A DNA stretch of 58,478 nucleotides from assembly GCA_020634575.1 (NCBI GenBank), contig JACKBM010000042.1, forward strand, positions 1 through 58,478, read 5' to 3'. The translations under genes and the position numbers were made by a program. Of this stretch, positions 44,064 to 55,201 are shown piece after piece (within the stretch, counting starts at the first letter, position 1; each line of letters starts with the position of its first letter). This stretch comes from Ardenticatenales bacterium. GTDB lineage: Bacteria; Chloroflexota; Anaerolineae; Promineifilales; Promineifilaceae. The notes under the pieces were generated by a model. It saw nothing but the letters and a program-made list of their open reading frames with translations, did not search any database and had not been told where the DNA came from.

Positions 44064-45512
44064 ATGACAACTGATTCTGTGCTAGATCGCCCGCCGGCTG
44101 GCGAGGACACTGCCGCGTTGATGTCTGTTCATCAGAGCATCATGGAGACGATTGGCAATACCCCGTTGGTGCGGCTGAACTCGGTGGCTTCGGATGTGCG
44201 CTGCCAGATGCTGGCCAAGGTGGAGTTTTTTAACCCGGGTGGTTCGGTCAAAGATCGGATCGGGCCGGCCATCATCGAAGATGCGGAAAGGCGCGGCGTG
44301 TTGAAGCCGGGTGGCACCATCGTCGAATCAACCTCGGGCAATACCGGGGTGGGGCTGGCCATCGCGGCGGCGGCTAAAGGCTACAAATGCATCTTTGTCA
44401 TGCCGGATAAGATGTCGCAGGAGAAAATCTTGCTGTTGCGCGCCTTTGGCGCCCGGGTCGTGGTGACGCCGACGGCGGTGGAGCCGGAAGATCCGCGCAG
44501 CTATTATTCGGTAGCCAAACGGCTGGTTGAAGAGACGCCGGGCGCCATCCTGGCCAACCAGTATCACAACCCCGTTAACCCGCAGGCCCATTTTGAGACA
44601 ACCGGGCCGGAAATCTGGGCGCAGACGGCGGGCAAGGTCACCCATTTTGTGGCCGGTATGGGCACGGGCGGGACGATATCGGGGACCGGCCGGTTTCTCA
44701 AGAGCCAGAACCCGCGCGTTAAGGTTGTCGGTGTAGACCCGATTGGCTCGATTTTGTATGAGCTGCATCGATCCGGCCGGTACACGACGGCCGAGAGCTA
44801 CAAAGTTGAGGGTATCGGCGAGGATTTTCTGCCCAGCACAACCGACATGAGTGTGGTTGACACCATCGTGCAGGTCAACGACCGGGAAAGCTTCATGATG
44901 ACCCGGCGTCTGGTCCGTGAGGAAGGGATTTTCTGTGGCGGCTCCTGCGGCGCGGCCGTGGCCGGCGCCCTGAAGTATGCTCGCGAACGCAATCTGGGAC
45001 CGGATGACATCGTCGTGGTTATTTTGCCAGACTCTGGCTCACGCTACCTGAGTAAGGTTTTTGATGATGACTGGATGCGCGAAAATGGTTTCCTGGAAAG
45101 CAGCTGGGTGGACCATCGTGCCCAGGATATCCTGGCGGACCGCGACCCGGCCCAGGTGCTGACGGCGCGCAAAGACGACGCGCTGACCGCCGTCGTGGCC
45201 ATGTTCAAGAAGAACGGGATCTCGCAGATGCCGGTGGTTGATGAGGACGGTAGCCTGGTCGGGATGGTACGGGAAATCGACTTGCTGAAGCATCTGCTCG
45301 AGGCGGATCATGCCCACACGCGGGACGAGACCATCGCTGATATGGTAGACCGCAATGTGACCGTGGTTCGGCCCAGCACGCCGTTGGAGACCCTGATGAG
45401 CATCTTCAGCAATGAACGCTTTGTGGTGGTTTCCTCGGGTGAGCAAATCCAGGGCATCCTGACCCAGATCGATATTCTTGATTTCCTGGCGTCGCAACTG
45501 GGCAACAAATAG
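44064..45512 (+). CDS. Cystathionine beta-synthase (PLP domain plus CBS pair)
   Basis: 482 residues. The fold type II PLP domain has the cofactor Lys in NPGGSVKDRIG, ESTSGNTGVGLA, and GMGTGGTISGTGRFLK. The C-terminal 130 residues are two CBS motifs (GISQMPVVDEDGSLVGMV and IFSNERFVVVSSGEQIQGIL), the usual regulatory module. It condenses homocysteine or O-acylserine with serine or sulfide. GAAGGT lies seven bases before the ATG. With the CysQ-like phosphatase downstream it suggests a sulfur-metabolism pair. Confidence 0.92.
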   Translation: MTTDSVLDRPPAGEDTAALMSVHQSIMETIGNTPLVRLNSVASDVRCQMLAKVEFFNPGGSVKDRIGPAIIEDAERRGVLKPGGTIVESTSGNTGVGLAIAAAAKGYKCIFVMPDKMSQEKILLLRAFGARVVVTPTAVEPEDPRSYYSVAKRLVEETPGAILANQYHNPVNPQAHFETTGPEIWAQTAGKVTHFVAGMGTGGTISGTGRFLKSQNPRVKVVGVDPIGSILYELHRSGRYTTAESYKVEGIGEDFLPSTTDMSVVDTIVQVNDRESFMMTRRLVREEGIFCGGSCGAAVAGALKYARERNLGPDDIVVVILPDSGSRYLSKVFDDDWMRENGFLESSWVDHRAQDILADRDPAQVLTARKDDALTAVVAMFKKNGISQMPVVDEDGSLVGMVREIDLLKHLLEADHAHTRDETIADMVDRNVTVVRPSTPLETLMSIFSNERFVVVSSGEQIQGILTQIDILDFLASQLGNK

Positions 45513-45624
45513 GATCGCAACTTGCCGATTTTCACCTGTTTTTTCTGGCAGCGGCGGCCAGATTGCGCTTTATTAAATGATGTGACCGGGGCCGTGAGTT
45601 AACCGGCCTGATTGGGGAGATGTT

Positions 45625-46428
45625 TTGAAGCTTGAGAAATTACAGCCGGACGTGACCGAAATTGTGCGGGCGGCCGGCGCCACCATCATGACCTACTTTA
45701 AAGATCGGGATTCGTTCTCGGTGGCGGATAAAACGCCGGATAACCCGGTGACGGATGCCGACTATGCGGCGGACACTTTGCTGCGGGAGCGGTTGCTGGC
45801 GCTATTGCCAGCGGCCGGTTGGCTGAGTGAAGAGACCGTGGATAGCCCGGACCGGCTGGAAAAAGAGCTGGTCTGGGTTGTGGACCCCCTGGATGGGACG
45901 AAAGAGTTTGTCCTTGGCATCCCGGAGATTTCGGTTTCTGTGGCCCTGGTGCAGAATGGTTTGCCGGTGATGGCCCATATCTTTAACCCGGTTACGGCGG
46001 AAATGTATGTGGCCGTGAAGGGGCAGGGGTTATGGGTAAATGACATACCGGCGACTGTTTCCGGGCGGCGCGAATTGGCAGGGGCGGCAATTGATGCCAG
46101 CCGATCGGAGCGTAAACGGGGCGAATTTGAGCCCTTTGAAGCGACGATGGCGATCCGGACGGTGGGCAGTATCGCCTACAAGCTGGCCCGGGTCGCGGCC
46201 GGCCAGGCTGACGCGACCTGGAGCCGGGGGCCCAAAAACGAATGGGATATCTGCGCTGGCGTGTTACTGATCCAGGAAGGGGGTGGCCAATGCGTCGCCC
46301 TGGATGACAGCCCATTTACGTTTAATCAGGCGTGGCCGAAGGTGCCGAGCATTATTGGCGACAACGGTCATTTGCATGGCCAGATTCTGGCGGCTTTGGC
46401 GCCGTATGGGGCGGCCCGGAAGGATTGA
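45625..46428 (+). CDS. Inositol-monophosphatase-family phosphatase, CysQ-like (3'-phosphoadenosine phosphatase)
   Basis: 267 residues, TTG start supported by GGGGAGA about five bases upstream. Metal-binding motifs are VVDPLDGTKEF and WDICAGVLLIQEGGG, with NPVTDADYAAD and LSEET further N-terminal; all required acids are present. The DGTKEF form is typical of CysQ/PAP phosphatases, which clear PAP made during sulfate assimilation. The cystathionine synthase just upstream supports this. Inositol phosphatase activity is the alternative. Confidence 0.82.
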   Translation: MKLEKLQPDVTEIVRAAGATIMTYFKDRDSFSVADKTPDNPVTDADYAADTLLRERLLALLPAAGWLSEETVDSPDRLEKELVWVVDPLDGTKEFVLGIPEISVSVALVQNGLPVMAHIFNPVTAEMYVAVKGQGLWVNDIPATVSGRRELAGAAIDASRSERKRGEFEPFEATMAIRTVGSIAYKLARVAAGQADATWSRGPKNEWDICAGVLLIQEGGGQCVALDDSPFTFNQAWPKVPSIIGDNGHLHGQILAALAPYGAARKD

Positions 46429-46468
46429 TCCGGCCGGTTCTTATAGGAGTAAATAACCAGTGAATGGT

Positions 46469-46497
46469 TTGACACGCCTATTTCACTATGTTATTAT
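46469..46497 (+). promoter_or_regulatory. Promoter of the roadblock gene
   Basis: TTGACA (46469-46474), a 17-bp spacer, and TATTAT (46492-46497), about 63 bp before the ATG. Confidence 0.75.
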
Positions 46498-46559
46498 CTG
46501 CGGGTCCTGAAGCTTACATAAAATCACCTTCGGGAGCCAGCATAAGCTAGGAGAATTCA

Positions 46560-46928
46560 ATGAGATCGCGTACCGAGATGATGGTCGACCGCCTGCGGGA
46601 TTTGCAAGCAGGCACTCCTGATATTGAAGCATCTGCTGTAGTGAGTGTGGACGGCTTGATTATGGCCTCGTCCCTGCCTTCCGGCGTAGATGAAGACCGT
46701 ATCTCAGCGATGTCTGCGGCGATGCTATCATTGGGTGATCGGATCGCCTCCGAATTAAAGCGCGGTTTGCTGGATCAGGTGTACATTCGTGGCTCTGAGG
46801 GTATCATTGTGCTGATGGCTGTGGGTGATGAAGCGGTGTTGACCGTACTGGCCCGTAGCAGCGCCAAACTGGGTCTCATTTTCCTGGATATGAAGCGCGC
46901 CGCAGAGGATTTGGCCAGATTGCTCTAA
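46560..46928 (+). CDS. Roadblock/LC7-domain protein
   Basis: 122 residues, complete roadblock fold: IEASAVVSVDGLIMASSLP opening and VYIRGSEGIIVLMAVGDEAVLTVLA core. Family members such as MglB regulate small Ras-like GTPases or form signalling scaffolds. No GTPase gene is next to it, so its partner is elsewhere. TAGGAG lies six bases before the ATG. It is monocistronic between its own promoter and a strong terminator. Confidence 0.9.
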   Translation: MRSRTEMMVDRLRDLQAGTPDIEASAVVSVDGLIMASSLPSGVDEDRISAMSAAMLSLGDRIASELKRGLLDQVYIRGSEGIIVLMAVGDEAVLTVLARSSAKLGLIFLDMKRAAEDLARLL

Positions 46929-46999
46929 ACTTATGCAGGTAAACGGACGTTTAATACGGTTGCTGCCGCAACAGGCGCGGCCAATAACGTAGGAATTCA

Positions 47000-47043
47000 G
47001 GTGGGGCATTTCACTGTAGATGAAATGCCCCACCTTTCTTTTT
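47000..47043 (+). terminator. Intrinsic terminator of the roadblock gene
   Basis: Perfect 14-bp stem (GGTGGGGCATTTCA / TGAAATGCCCCACC), a 7-base loop, then TTTCTTTTT. Confidence 0.9.
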
Positions 47044-47094
47044 GGGCCGGGAACGGTCGCCCAGGCAGCGTTGCCCCGGCTCGTGGGGGGATGA

Positions 47095-48819
<1,725 letters not shown>

Positions 48820-48846
48820 GCACTGAAGCGAAATACAAAAAGAAAG

Positions 48847-48914
48847 AAAAGGCAGCTATGCTCTTAGCGGCTGGGAAAGGGATCCCGGCCGATTGAGAGC
48901 AAACTGCCTTTTTT
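48847..48914 (+). terminator. Compound intrinsic terminator after pyrG
   Basis: Outer stem AAAAGGCAG / CTGCCTTTT, inner stems GCTCT / AGAGC and GGC-GGGA / TCCC-GCC, then TTTTTT. The rest of the gene-free stretch 48915-49300 shows nothing I can name. Confidence 0.75.
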
Positions 48915-49324
48915 CCTTGGTTCGGTCTAATCGCCAACGAGCGCATGTGGGGCGCTGATGTTGGCTTGACTGGACGCTCAAGGACGATTTCTCATGTGCA
49001 ACTAGTAGGTCAGTAACATTTTCGCCTATTTGCAGTGCAATCTACTTTACAGTGACCATACTTTATGACCAGTATAGTTTTTGTCAGGTATGGGTGGATC
49101 GCTATGAAACTATCCACTTCAAGCGAGACCCAGGCGCGTGTCCATACGCGTAATCAACTTTGATCTGACCTTTTTTGTCTGGTTGGGAATGGGTTGAATT
49201 GCCTGGTAGCGAATGTAGGTGCCGGACCACGTATTTGCTGAGACTATTGGTCCACTCAGTCAGCTCTGGTAGTGGTAACGAATAGGAAATGATGGCTACT
49301 TTCGTCTTGACGATTATGGCCCAT

Positions 49325-49332
49325 GCTATAAT
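49325..49332 (+). promoter_or_regulatory. Extended -10 promoter of the surface-structure operon
   Basis: TGCTATAAT, with TTGACG 14 bp upstream (too close for a standard -35). It predicts a start near 49339 and a leader of about 135 nt. Confidence 0.55.
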
Positions 49333-49360
49333 GGCAGGAGTCGGGAGTGTGAGGAATTTC

Positions 49361-49402
49361 GTCTACGAGCGGTAATCAGGGAACATTTCTGTTCTCGTAG
49401 AC
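49361..49402 (+). promoter_or_regulatory. Leader hairpin and stand-alone GGAGGAG in the surface-operon 5' UTR
   Basis: GTCTACGAG and CTCGTAGAC form a 9-bp stem with an inner GAAC/GTTC pairing. Just after it, ATGGAGGAG opens a nine-codon reading frame (49404-49433). It may be a leader peptide or a regulatory ribosome-binding site. Confidence 0.4.
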
Positions 49403-49474
49403 TTATGGAGGAGAAGCGCGCTGACCTTTCTTAGGCCTGCTTCCATCCACAATGCTGACTCTTTGTAGGTTATT

Positions 49475-51754
49475 ATGGAAAGACATAACAGGCGACTAAG
49501 TAAACCTCAGTCTGGCTCCGGGGTTGTTTCTGGCTCTGCGCAGCCGGTATATCGTCGCACCCAGCACAGTCGTCGATGGACGCAATTGAACCGTCTCCCT
49601 ATTCGCATCAAGCGCAAGAATGCGGAAGGCGGTCAGGCGTTGGTGGAATTTGCCCTTATTCTGATTGTCTTGCTGTTGCTGGTCTTCTTTATTGTAGAAG
49701 CGGGCCGCATCTTGTGGGGTTGGGCGATGGTGCAGAACGCTGCCCGGCGCGCCTCACGTTATGCAATCACCGGCAACTTTGAGCCGGACCTGGCCTGTTT
49801 GCAGGCCATTCCGGCGACCTGCGCCACAGATGAGGCGCGGGTTATTTCCATTCACCAGGTTGCCCTGGATGCGATGACCGGCCTGCCAACAGATGAGACT
49901 ATCCCCTTCGATGAAGATTTTTATCTGCTGATCGAAGTCTGGGGTGTCAACGAGTTTGGTGAATTTGAGAATGATTTTGCCGGTATCCCCGGCCAGCCCA
50001 TGATGGTACGCGTTGTCTACAACGTGCCCATCATCACGCCGATCCTGTCGGGCATTGTGGAAAACGTGCCCGTGTTGGGTCAGGTCGTAATTAACAACGA
50101 GCTATTTAACCAGGTTGGTGGTATCTCATCGGGACAGAGTTTGCCGCCTATTGTGCCGCCTGTGCCAACGGCTGGGCCGACGGCGACACCGACGCCAACG
50201 GATACACCAACGACGACGGCGACGTTCACACCGGGTCCCTCGCCGACCAATACGCCGACGAGCACCCTGACGCCCAGCGCGACTCCAATTCGCTGTGCGG
50301 TACGCTTTAATGAGATAAGCCAAATCGTGGACGGGGCAAATTCATTTGATGTAACGGGGGACTTTAACTCGGGGAATGATTTCCTGGGCACTCCCTACAA
50401 TTTGACGGTCATTGACCTGACAACGGGAACCACCCTGGCCAGCGGCATTCCGATGGTCAATGGTGGTGGCAACTTTGATTGTCCGGGCTTCCGCAACATA
50501 ATTCTGCCCGGCGGGCAGACATTGCAGGCCAACCACATCATTATCGTCCAGAGTGAAGACGGTACCTTTGATGTAGCGACCGTGGCTACTGTCGTGCCTA
50601 CGGCGACGTTGATCCCAACGGATACGCCAGAGCCGACATTTACCTACACGCCAACCCCGTCGACGACGCCTTCGGCGACGCCGGTGACGCCCTACATTGT
50701 GCTGGACCCAACCTGTGCCATCGGGCCGAACCCGACGTTCCGCGTGCGTGGTTTCAACTGGCCGACCAGTAACCAGGTGACGTTGTTCTGGGATGGAGCA
50801 GTTCAGGACATCATACCGGCCGGTCACTCCGGCTCCTTCATCCGCACCTGGAATATGACCAGCATCGCCAACGGCTTCTATACCGTGCGGGCTAATAACG
50901 GAACAACCAACTACACCGTCCAGATGCAGATCTCGAACAACTGCGGCTTTGTCACCTCGACCCCCATACCGGCCACCCCGACCAACACGCCGAACCCGGC
51001 CGACCTGGTCATCGTGGGCGACCCGGTGATGCAGATTACCCGGCCGCTGGCTGAGCATACACCGGTTGTTGTGCGGGTAGTCATCAGCAATACCGGTGAG
51101 GTGGACATCAACAGCCAGTTCTTCGTCGACGTTTACTTCGACCCGGATCCGGCTGATCTGAACCTGCCGACCAGTATCAACGTCAACAGCAGCTCTGGCT
51201 ACATGGCGGTCAGCTCCCTGGCCGGCCGAACCAGCCGGGTGATCACCATCACCGCGCCGCTCGGGTTTACCGGCGGGCTGACGGTGACGCGTGAAGTGTA
51301 TGCGATGGTGGACTCGCTGCGAAATATTGACGAGGATCCGGCCGGTGGCGAAGACAACAACATCGCCGGCCCCATCTACGTCGCTAATGTGACGCCTGGG
51401 CCGACGCCCACGGCAACCTCGGTCTTCACGTCGGGGCTGCGGATCAGTGGTGTGGTGCGGACGCTCCTGGGTAACTGGGTGCCGCAGCACCGGGCGGCTG
51501 TCTATCTCTTTTATGTCGATGGCCCATCGGGCACGATGACCATGACCAACCAGACCACGTCGGCGCAGAATGGAACCTATCTGTTTGATAATCTGCTGGC
51601 GCCGGATCTGAATGATTATTATCAGGTTGTGGGCTGTATCACGTTTGATAGCATCGACGTCTTTACCGGGTATCGTACGGCAATTGTCCCGACGAATGAC
51701 TTTGTCGATATCTTTATGTTGCCCGAGCTAGCCGGCTGTCCGGTTGGCCCCTAA
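49475..51754 (+). CDS. TadE-like pseudopilin fused to T/P linkers, CARDB-like and carboxypeptidase-regulatory-like domains
   Basis: 759 residues. A basic N-terminus of about 50 residues leads to the TadE signature GGQALVEFALILIVLLLLVFF and further pilin-like sequence to about 225. A Thr/Pro linker follows, then a beta domain, a second T/P linker, an Ig-like segment, a CARDB-like domain (about 507-640, ADLVIVGDPVMQITRPL) and a last CNA-B-like domain (LRISGVVRTLL; FLFYVDGP-type strand). It is likely a very large minor pilin or wall-spanning exoprotein. First gene of the operon to the right edge. Confidence 0.8.
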   Translation: MERHNRRLSKPQSGSGVVSGSAQPVYRRTQHSRRWTQLNRLPIRIKRKNAEGGQALVEFALILIVLLLLVFFIVEAGRILWGWAMVQNAARRASRYAITGNFEPDLACLQAIPATCATDEARVISIHQVALDAMTGLPTDETIPFDEDFYLLIEVWGVNEFGEFENDFAGIPGQPMMVRVVYNVPIITPILSGIVENVPVLGQVVINNELFNQVGGISSGQSLPPIVPPVPTAGPTATPTPTDTPTTTATFTPGPSPTNTPTSTLTPSATPIRCAVRFNEISQIVDGANSFDVTGDFNSGNDFLGTPYNLTVIDLTTGTTLASGIPMVNGGGNFDCPGFRNIILPGGQTLQANHIIIVQSEDGTFDVATVATVVPTATLIPTDTPEPTFTYTPTPSTTPSATPVTPYIVLDPTCAIGPNPTFRVRGFNWPTSNQVTLFWDGAVQDIIPAGHSGSFIRTWNMTSIANGFYTVRANNGTTNYTVQMQISNNCGFVTSTPIPATPTNTPNPADLVIVGDPVMQITRPLAEHTPVVVRVVISNTGEVDINSQFFVDVYFDPDPADLNLPTSINVNSSSGYMAVSSLAGRTSRVITITAPLGFTGGLTVTREVYAMVDSLRNIDEDPAGGEDNNIAGPIYVANVTPGPTPTATSVFTSGLRISGVVRTLLGNWVPQHRAAVYLFYVDGPSGTMTMTNQTTSAQNGTYLFDNLLAPDLNDYYQVVGCITFDSIDVFTGYRTAIVPTNDFVDIFMLPELAGCPVGP

Positions 51755-51776
51755 CTTGTAGATAAGGTGAGGCTCT

Positions 51777-53144
51777 ATGCGCTTATTCGCCAGGCGTTAC
51801 TTCTTATTGCTTTTGTTGCTGGTGCTGCCGGTTTTGTTATACCGGCCGGTCGACGCTCAAAGAGACCCCTGGTACACCACGGCAACGGTCTCGCCGGATG
51901 GGCCTGTCTGGTCAACCTTCCCCGGTGTTGAAATTTCCGCGGAAGGCGCCGGTATCCCGCAGATTGCGGCGGCCCCAAATGGCGATCTGATGATCGTTTA
52001 CAACCATTGGGTGAATGGCCGCACGGACCGTGACCCTTACTTTGCCGTATCCTTCAATTCCGGGCAGAGCTGGACCGATGGGATACCGATAGCGACCAGC
52101 GCCAACGTGGACTCGCTGCAGTTGGACGTCACGTACGACAATAACAACAATGCTCATGTGGTCTGGGTGGAGCTGGCCAATAACAATTTCCAGCTCAAAT
52201 ATAGCCAGAGCAGCTCGGCCAGCCCGGGTGTCTGGGGCACAAATCGGACCATTTCCAATGTTGCCTCTTCTAACCCGTTGATGGCCTCGCCGTCGATTTT
52301 CGCCAGCGGGAGCAATACCCTGGATGTCGTTTGGGTAGAGGCGGACCAGAATAATGGTTTTAACCCAACGCTGGATGTTTACCATGCCCGTTCCGTTGAC
52401 AATGGGTCGTCCTGGACCAAGACGGGGACGGTGATTTCTAATCTGTTCCCCACGTCGCAGAACCCTGACCTGTTTGTGGATGGCAGTGGCATTGTTTATA
52501 TCGCCTGGGAGGAAGCGGCGCCGTTAGGGGCATCCGATATTCGCTTTGTGAAGAGCGATGCGCCGCCGAATACAGTTTCGGCGACCTGGACTGAAATTGA
52601 CAGCCCGCTAAATAGCCTCGATTCGGCTATTACTCAGGCCCAACAGCCGGCCCTGACCTTTGACAGCGGCCAGTTTTATGTGGCATTTACCGATCTCCGG
52701 GACAATGGCGATACCCAGACGGTGGTGATGGCTAATTGCGCCACCAATTGTACGGCGATAGCGAATTGGTCATTACAAACGATTTCCGGGGAAGCGGTTG
52801 GTGTTAACTCGGCTGACCCATTCTCCGTGGTGCCGCAGATCGCGCGCGGTAATGACACCGTTTTTGTCTATTTCCACGGCACCGATCCGGGCCTGGTGGA
52901 CGAAAACGAAGTTGTCTGGGGCATGAACCAATGTGAGAACTGGGCCGCCTTTGGCCGTGACCAGGTGACGCCGACCAATACCCGGTCGATTAACCCGGCT
53001 ATCACGACGACAGCCGGCAAGTTGCATCTGGCTTATGAATTGGTGACGCCTGGTACGCCAAGCGAAATTCACCAGATTCAGTACATGTCGGGAGACTTTG
53101 ACTGCCAGCATTTCGTTTTCTTACCTATAGTGAATCGCCGCTAG
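51777..53144 (+). CDS. Secreted BNR/sialidase-like beta-propeller with Chloroflexota-type C-terminus
   Basis: 455 residues. Signal peptide (RYFLLLLLLVLPVLLYRPVDA). Repeated Asp-box-like phrases, such as FAVSFNSGQSWTDG and ARSVDNGSSWTKTG, mark a six-bladed BNR propeller. The catalytic residues of true sialidases are not evident, so binding is likelier than cleavage. It ends HFVFLPIVNRR; an FLP/YLP-LV-R tail is a recurrent end of secreted Chloroflexota proteins in my knowledge and may be a sorting mark. It lies between pseudopilin genes in one operon. Confidence 0.75.
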   Translation: MRLFARRYFLLLLLLVLPVLLYRPVDAQRDPWYTTATVSPDGPVWSTFPGVEISAEGAGIPQIAAAPNGDLMIVYNHWVNGRTDRDPYFAVSFNSGQSWTDGIPIATSANVDSLQLDVTYDNNNNAHVVWVELANNNFQLKYSQSSSASPGVWGTNRTISNVASSNPLMASPSIFASGSNTLDVVWVEADQNNGFNPTLDVYHARSVDNGSSWTKTGTVISNLFPTSQNPDLFVDGSGIVYIAWEEAAPLGASDIRFVKSDAPPNTVSATWTEIDSPLNSLDSAITQAQQPALTFDSGQFYVAFTDLRDNGDTQTVVMANCATNCTAIANWSLQTISGEAVGVNSADPFSVVPQIARGNDTVFVYFHGTDPGLVDENEVVWGMNQCENWAAFGRDQVTPTNTRSINPAITTTAGKLHLAYELVTPGTPSEIHQIQYMSGDFDCQHFVFLPIVNRR

Positions 53145-53157
53145 GGGAAGCGCGGGC

Positions 53158-53823
53158 ATGAGTCGAACCGAATGGATTTTGGGTCTGGTACTGGCGGCGT
53201 TATTGATCGCCGTAGGTTACTTTGCTATCGCGTATTGGTTGGGACCGTCTGATCTGCCGGTAACGGTGGATGGGACGGTCGTGGCGCCGACACGGGCCGT
53301 GGAGGTTGGGGCCGTGCCGACGCCGGCATTTGTGGGCGATACTGCCCTACTCGCTTTTGGCCTGGCGCAGCAAGAGATAGCTGGCTGGGAGGCAGATGCT
53401 ATTTTGCTCAGTGCCAAAGCGACATTCCCCTACGGGAATGCGTTGGAAGACAGCCGGGAGGGTCGTTCCAACTGGACTTTTACGTTTTATTCGCCCGCAG
53501 CGGCTCAGGTCAAGACGGTTTCCGTCGTGGCCGGGACCGTGAGTGTGGTGGGTGAGCGCGCTGTGGAGGAGGCGTTTACACCGGCCGGTGTCGGCGGGTG
53601 GCGCTTAGACAGCAACGAAATCTTGGCTCTTTTTCTGGAGCAGGGTGGAGAGGAATTCCTATCACAAAACAATGTCTCGACGTTAACCATGGCGTTAACC
53701 ACGGACAACGAGAGTGGTCGCATTGAATGGCTCATTGCCTTATTCGGTGATCAGACCAATCGCTCGCTGACGATGACGATGGATGCTGGTTCAGGCGAGA
53801 CTTTAGAAATTGTGAGGAATTGA
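53158..53823 (+). CDS. Hypothetical membrane-anchored protein in the pilin operon
   Basis: 221 residues. An N-terminal TM (WILGLVLAALLIAVGYFAIAYWL) is followed by a short Pro/Thr linker and an outside domain with two alternating beta/alpha halves (WTFTFYSPAAAQVKTVSVVAG; STLTMALTTDNESGRIEWLIAL). The repeat of 'aromatic-x-F-Y-S' and 'IEWLI' strands faintly recalls PepSY domains. Not recognised. It starts 13 bp after the propeller gene and ends one base before the next gene. Confidence 0.65.
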   Translation: MSRTEWILGLVLAALLIAVGYFAIAYWLGPSDLPVTVDGTVVAPTRAVEVGAVPTPAFVGDTALLAFGLAQQEIAGWEADAILLSAKATFPYGNALEDSREGRSNWTFTFYSPAAAQVKTVSVVAGTVSVVGERAVEEAFTPAGVGGWRLDSNEILALFLEQGGEEFLSQNNVSTLTMALTTDNESGRIEWLIALFGDQTNRSLTMTMDAGSGETLEIVRN

Positions 53824-53824
53824 G

Positions 53825-55153
53825 ATGATAACATCACTGCCAACAAAAAATCGACGCGAGCGAGGGCAGAGTCTGGTTGAAACCGCTCTGCTGTTGCCCA
53901 TTCTCCTTCTCATCATCGCGGGCCTGGTGGAGATCAGCAACCTGATCATTATTCAATCCAAGGTTGATACCGCCGCCCGAATCGGTGCTCGCTTTGGCGC
54001 CAATGGTGGCGAACCGGCCGGTATCCGCGTGGCTGCCCTGAATTCCGTAACCCAGACGTTGGAACTGGAAGAAGGGATGTGGGACATGTGGGTGTTCGAA
54101 GGGACGCTCAATAGCATCGGCACGGCATTTTCAGTCTGGAATTGGGAACATGTCTATGGCGAAGGCCAGACGGAAGCCTATGCTGGCGTTCAGGAGATTG
54201 AACTACAGCAGGATGTGCTGGAAAACCTGCGCAGCCAGGGCGACCAGAATGCGGCCGGTGTCAAGATCGTCGGTATGCTGATTCACCACGATGTTGAGAC
54301 GATCCTTGGCCTGGAAAACTACATTCAAGGGCTAAACAGCGTGCGCGGCTTTGCCGTGATGGAAGTGGCCCCGGTCATGGAGATCAATACACTCGACGGT
54401 TGTGACGCCTTCCCGCTCATCATTGAGTACGGGCAGCGCTCTACCAACGAGACTGAATACAATAGCATTCGCCGCCAGGATTGGGATTATCCCCGTAACA
54501 ACAACATTCCAGCTTTTTCAAGCTTCGTCGGCCATGTCGATGACATCCCGCTTGCTGAAGCCATTGAGGGTTCACTCTATCTTTTCCGTTCCTCACAGAG
54601 CGCAGCGGCAGGTAACTGCCCTCCCGGTGGCTGTAATGTCTACGAAATTGGTGGTGTAAATACCAATTTTGACTTCGTCGCCTGGAACGTGGACCCGGCC
54701 TATGAGCCAGACTCCTGGAACAACCTGCAGGAAGCGCAGGCCAGCTTGACCTGGCCCGGCAATAGCGGCAGCACGGATCCGGCGGTGGCATACATTGACC
54801 CGGTGATTGGGCCCAGCTCCCAGAATGGGATGCATGCCTGGGATCCCATAACCGGTGCTTATGACACGGTCAGCCAGACCAAGTTTAACTCCAACTACGG
54901 TATCATTAAGCAGCTCTTTGATGTCATGATTGACCGGGGACGCGTTCTCCGCTTCCTCGCCTATGACCGGGACCTGCCAGGTGGTGGTTGGGTTGAGACG
55001 CCGCGGGTAAACATCACAGATTCTGAAGGCGCTTACAAGATTCGGGGCTTTGTCCTGGGTCGCATCGTCGGCTATAAACTCAGTGGCTCTGACCATTGGA
55101 TCATGATCGAAATGCTGCGCTGGGATGATTCCTGCGGCCAGCGAGCCCCGTAG
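53825..55153 (+). CDS. TadE/TadG-like pseudopilin with large extracytoplasmic domain
   Basis: 442 residues. N-terminus RRERGQSLVETALLLPILLLIIAGLVEI is the TadE class pattern, with Glu at +5 of the hydrophobic helix after the GQS processing site. The outer part (about 60-442) is unrecognised and includes two cysteine pairs (C268 region and the last residues). GAGGAATT precedes the ATG. Expected to be processed by a prepilin peptidase and assembled with the other pilins of this operon. Confidence 0.8.
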   Translation: MITSLPTKNRRERGQSLVETALLLPILLLIIAGLVEISNLIIIQSKVDTAARIGARFGANGGEPAGIRVAALNSVTQTLELEEGMWDMWVFEGTLNSIGTAFSVWNWEHVYGEGQTEAYAGVQEIELQQDVLENLRSQGDQNAAGVKIVGMLIHHDVETILGLENYIQGLNSVRGFAVMEVAPVMEINTLDGCDAFPLIIEYGQRSTNETEYNSIRRQDWDYPRNNNIPAFSSFVGHVDDIPLAEAIEGSLYLFRSSQSAAAGNCPPGGCNVYEIGGVNTNFDFVAWNVDPAYEPDSWNNLQEAQASLTWPGNSGSTDPAVAYIDPVIGPSSQNGMHAWDPITGAYDTVSQTKFNSNYGIIKQLFDVMIDRGRVLRFLAYDRDLPGGGWVETPRVNITDSEGAYKIRGFVLGRIVGYKLSGSDHWIMIEMLRWDDSCGQRAP

Positions 55154-55201
55154 CGCGCGCCAGGCTTCAGTGGGTTAGGTGAGCAAGGATTGGTAATTCT
55201 T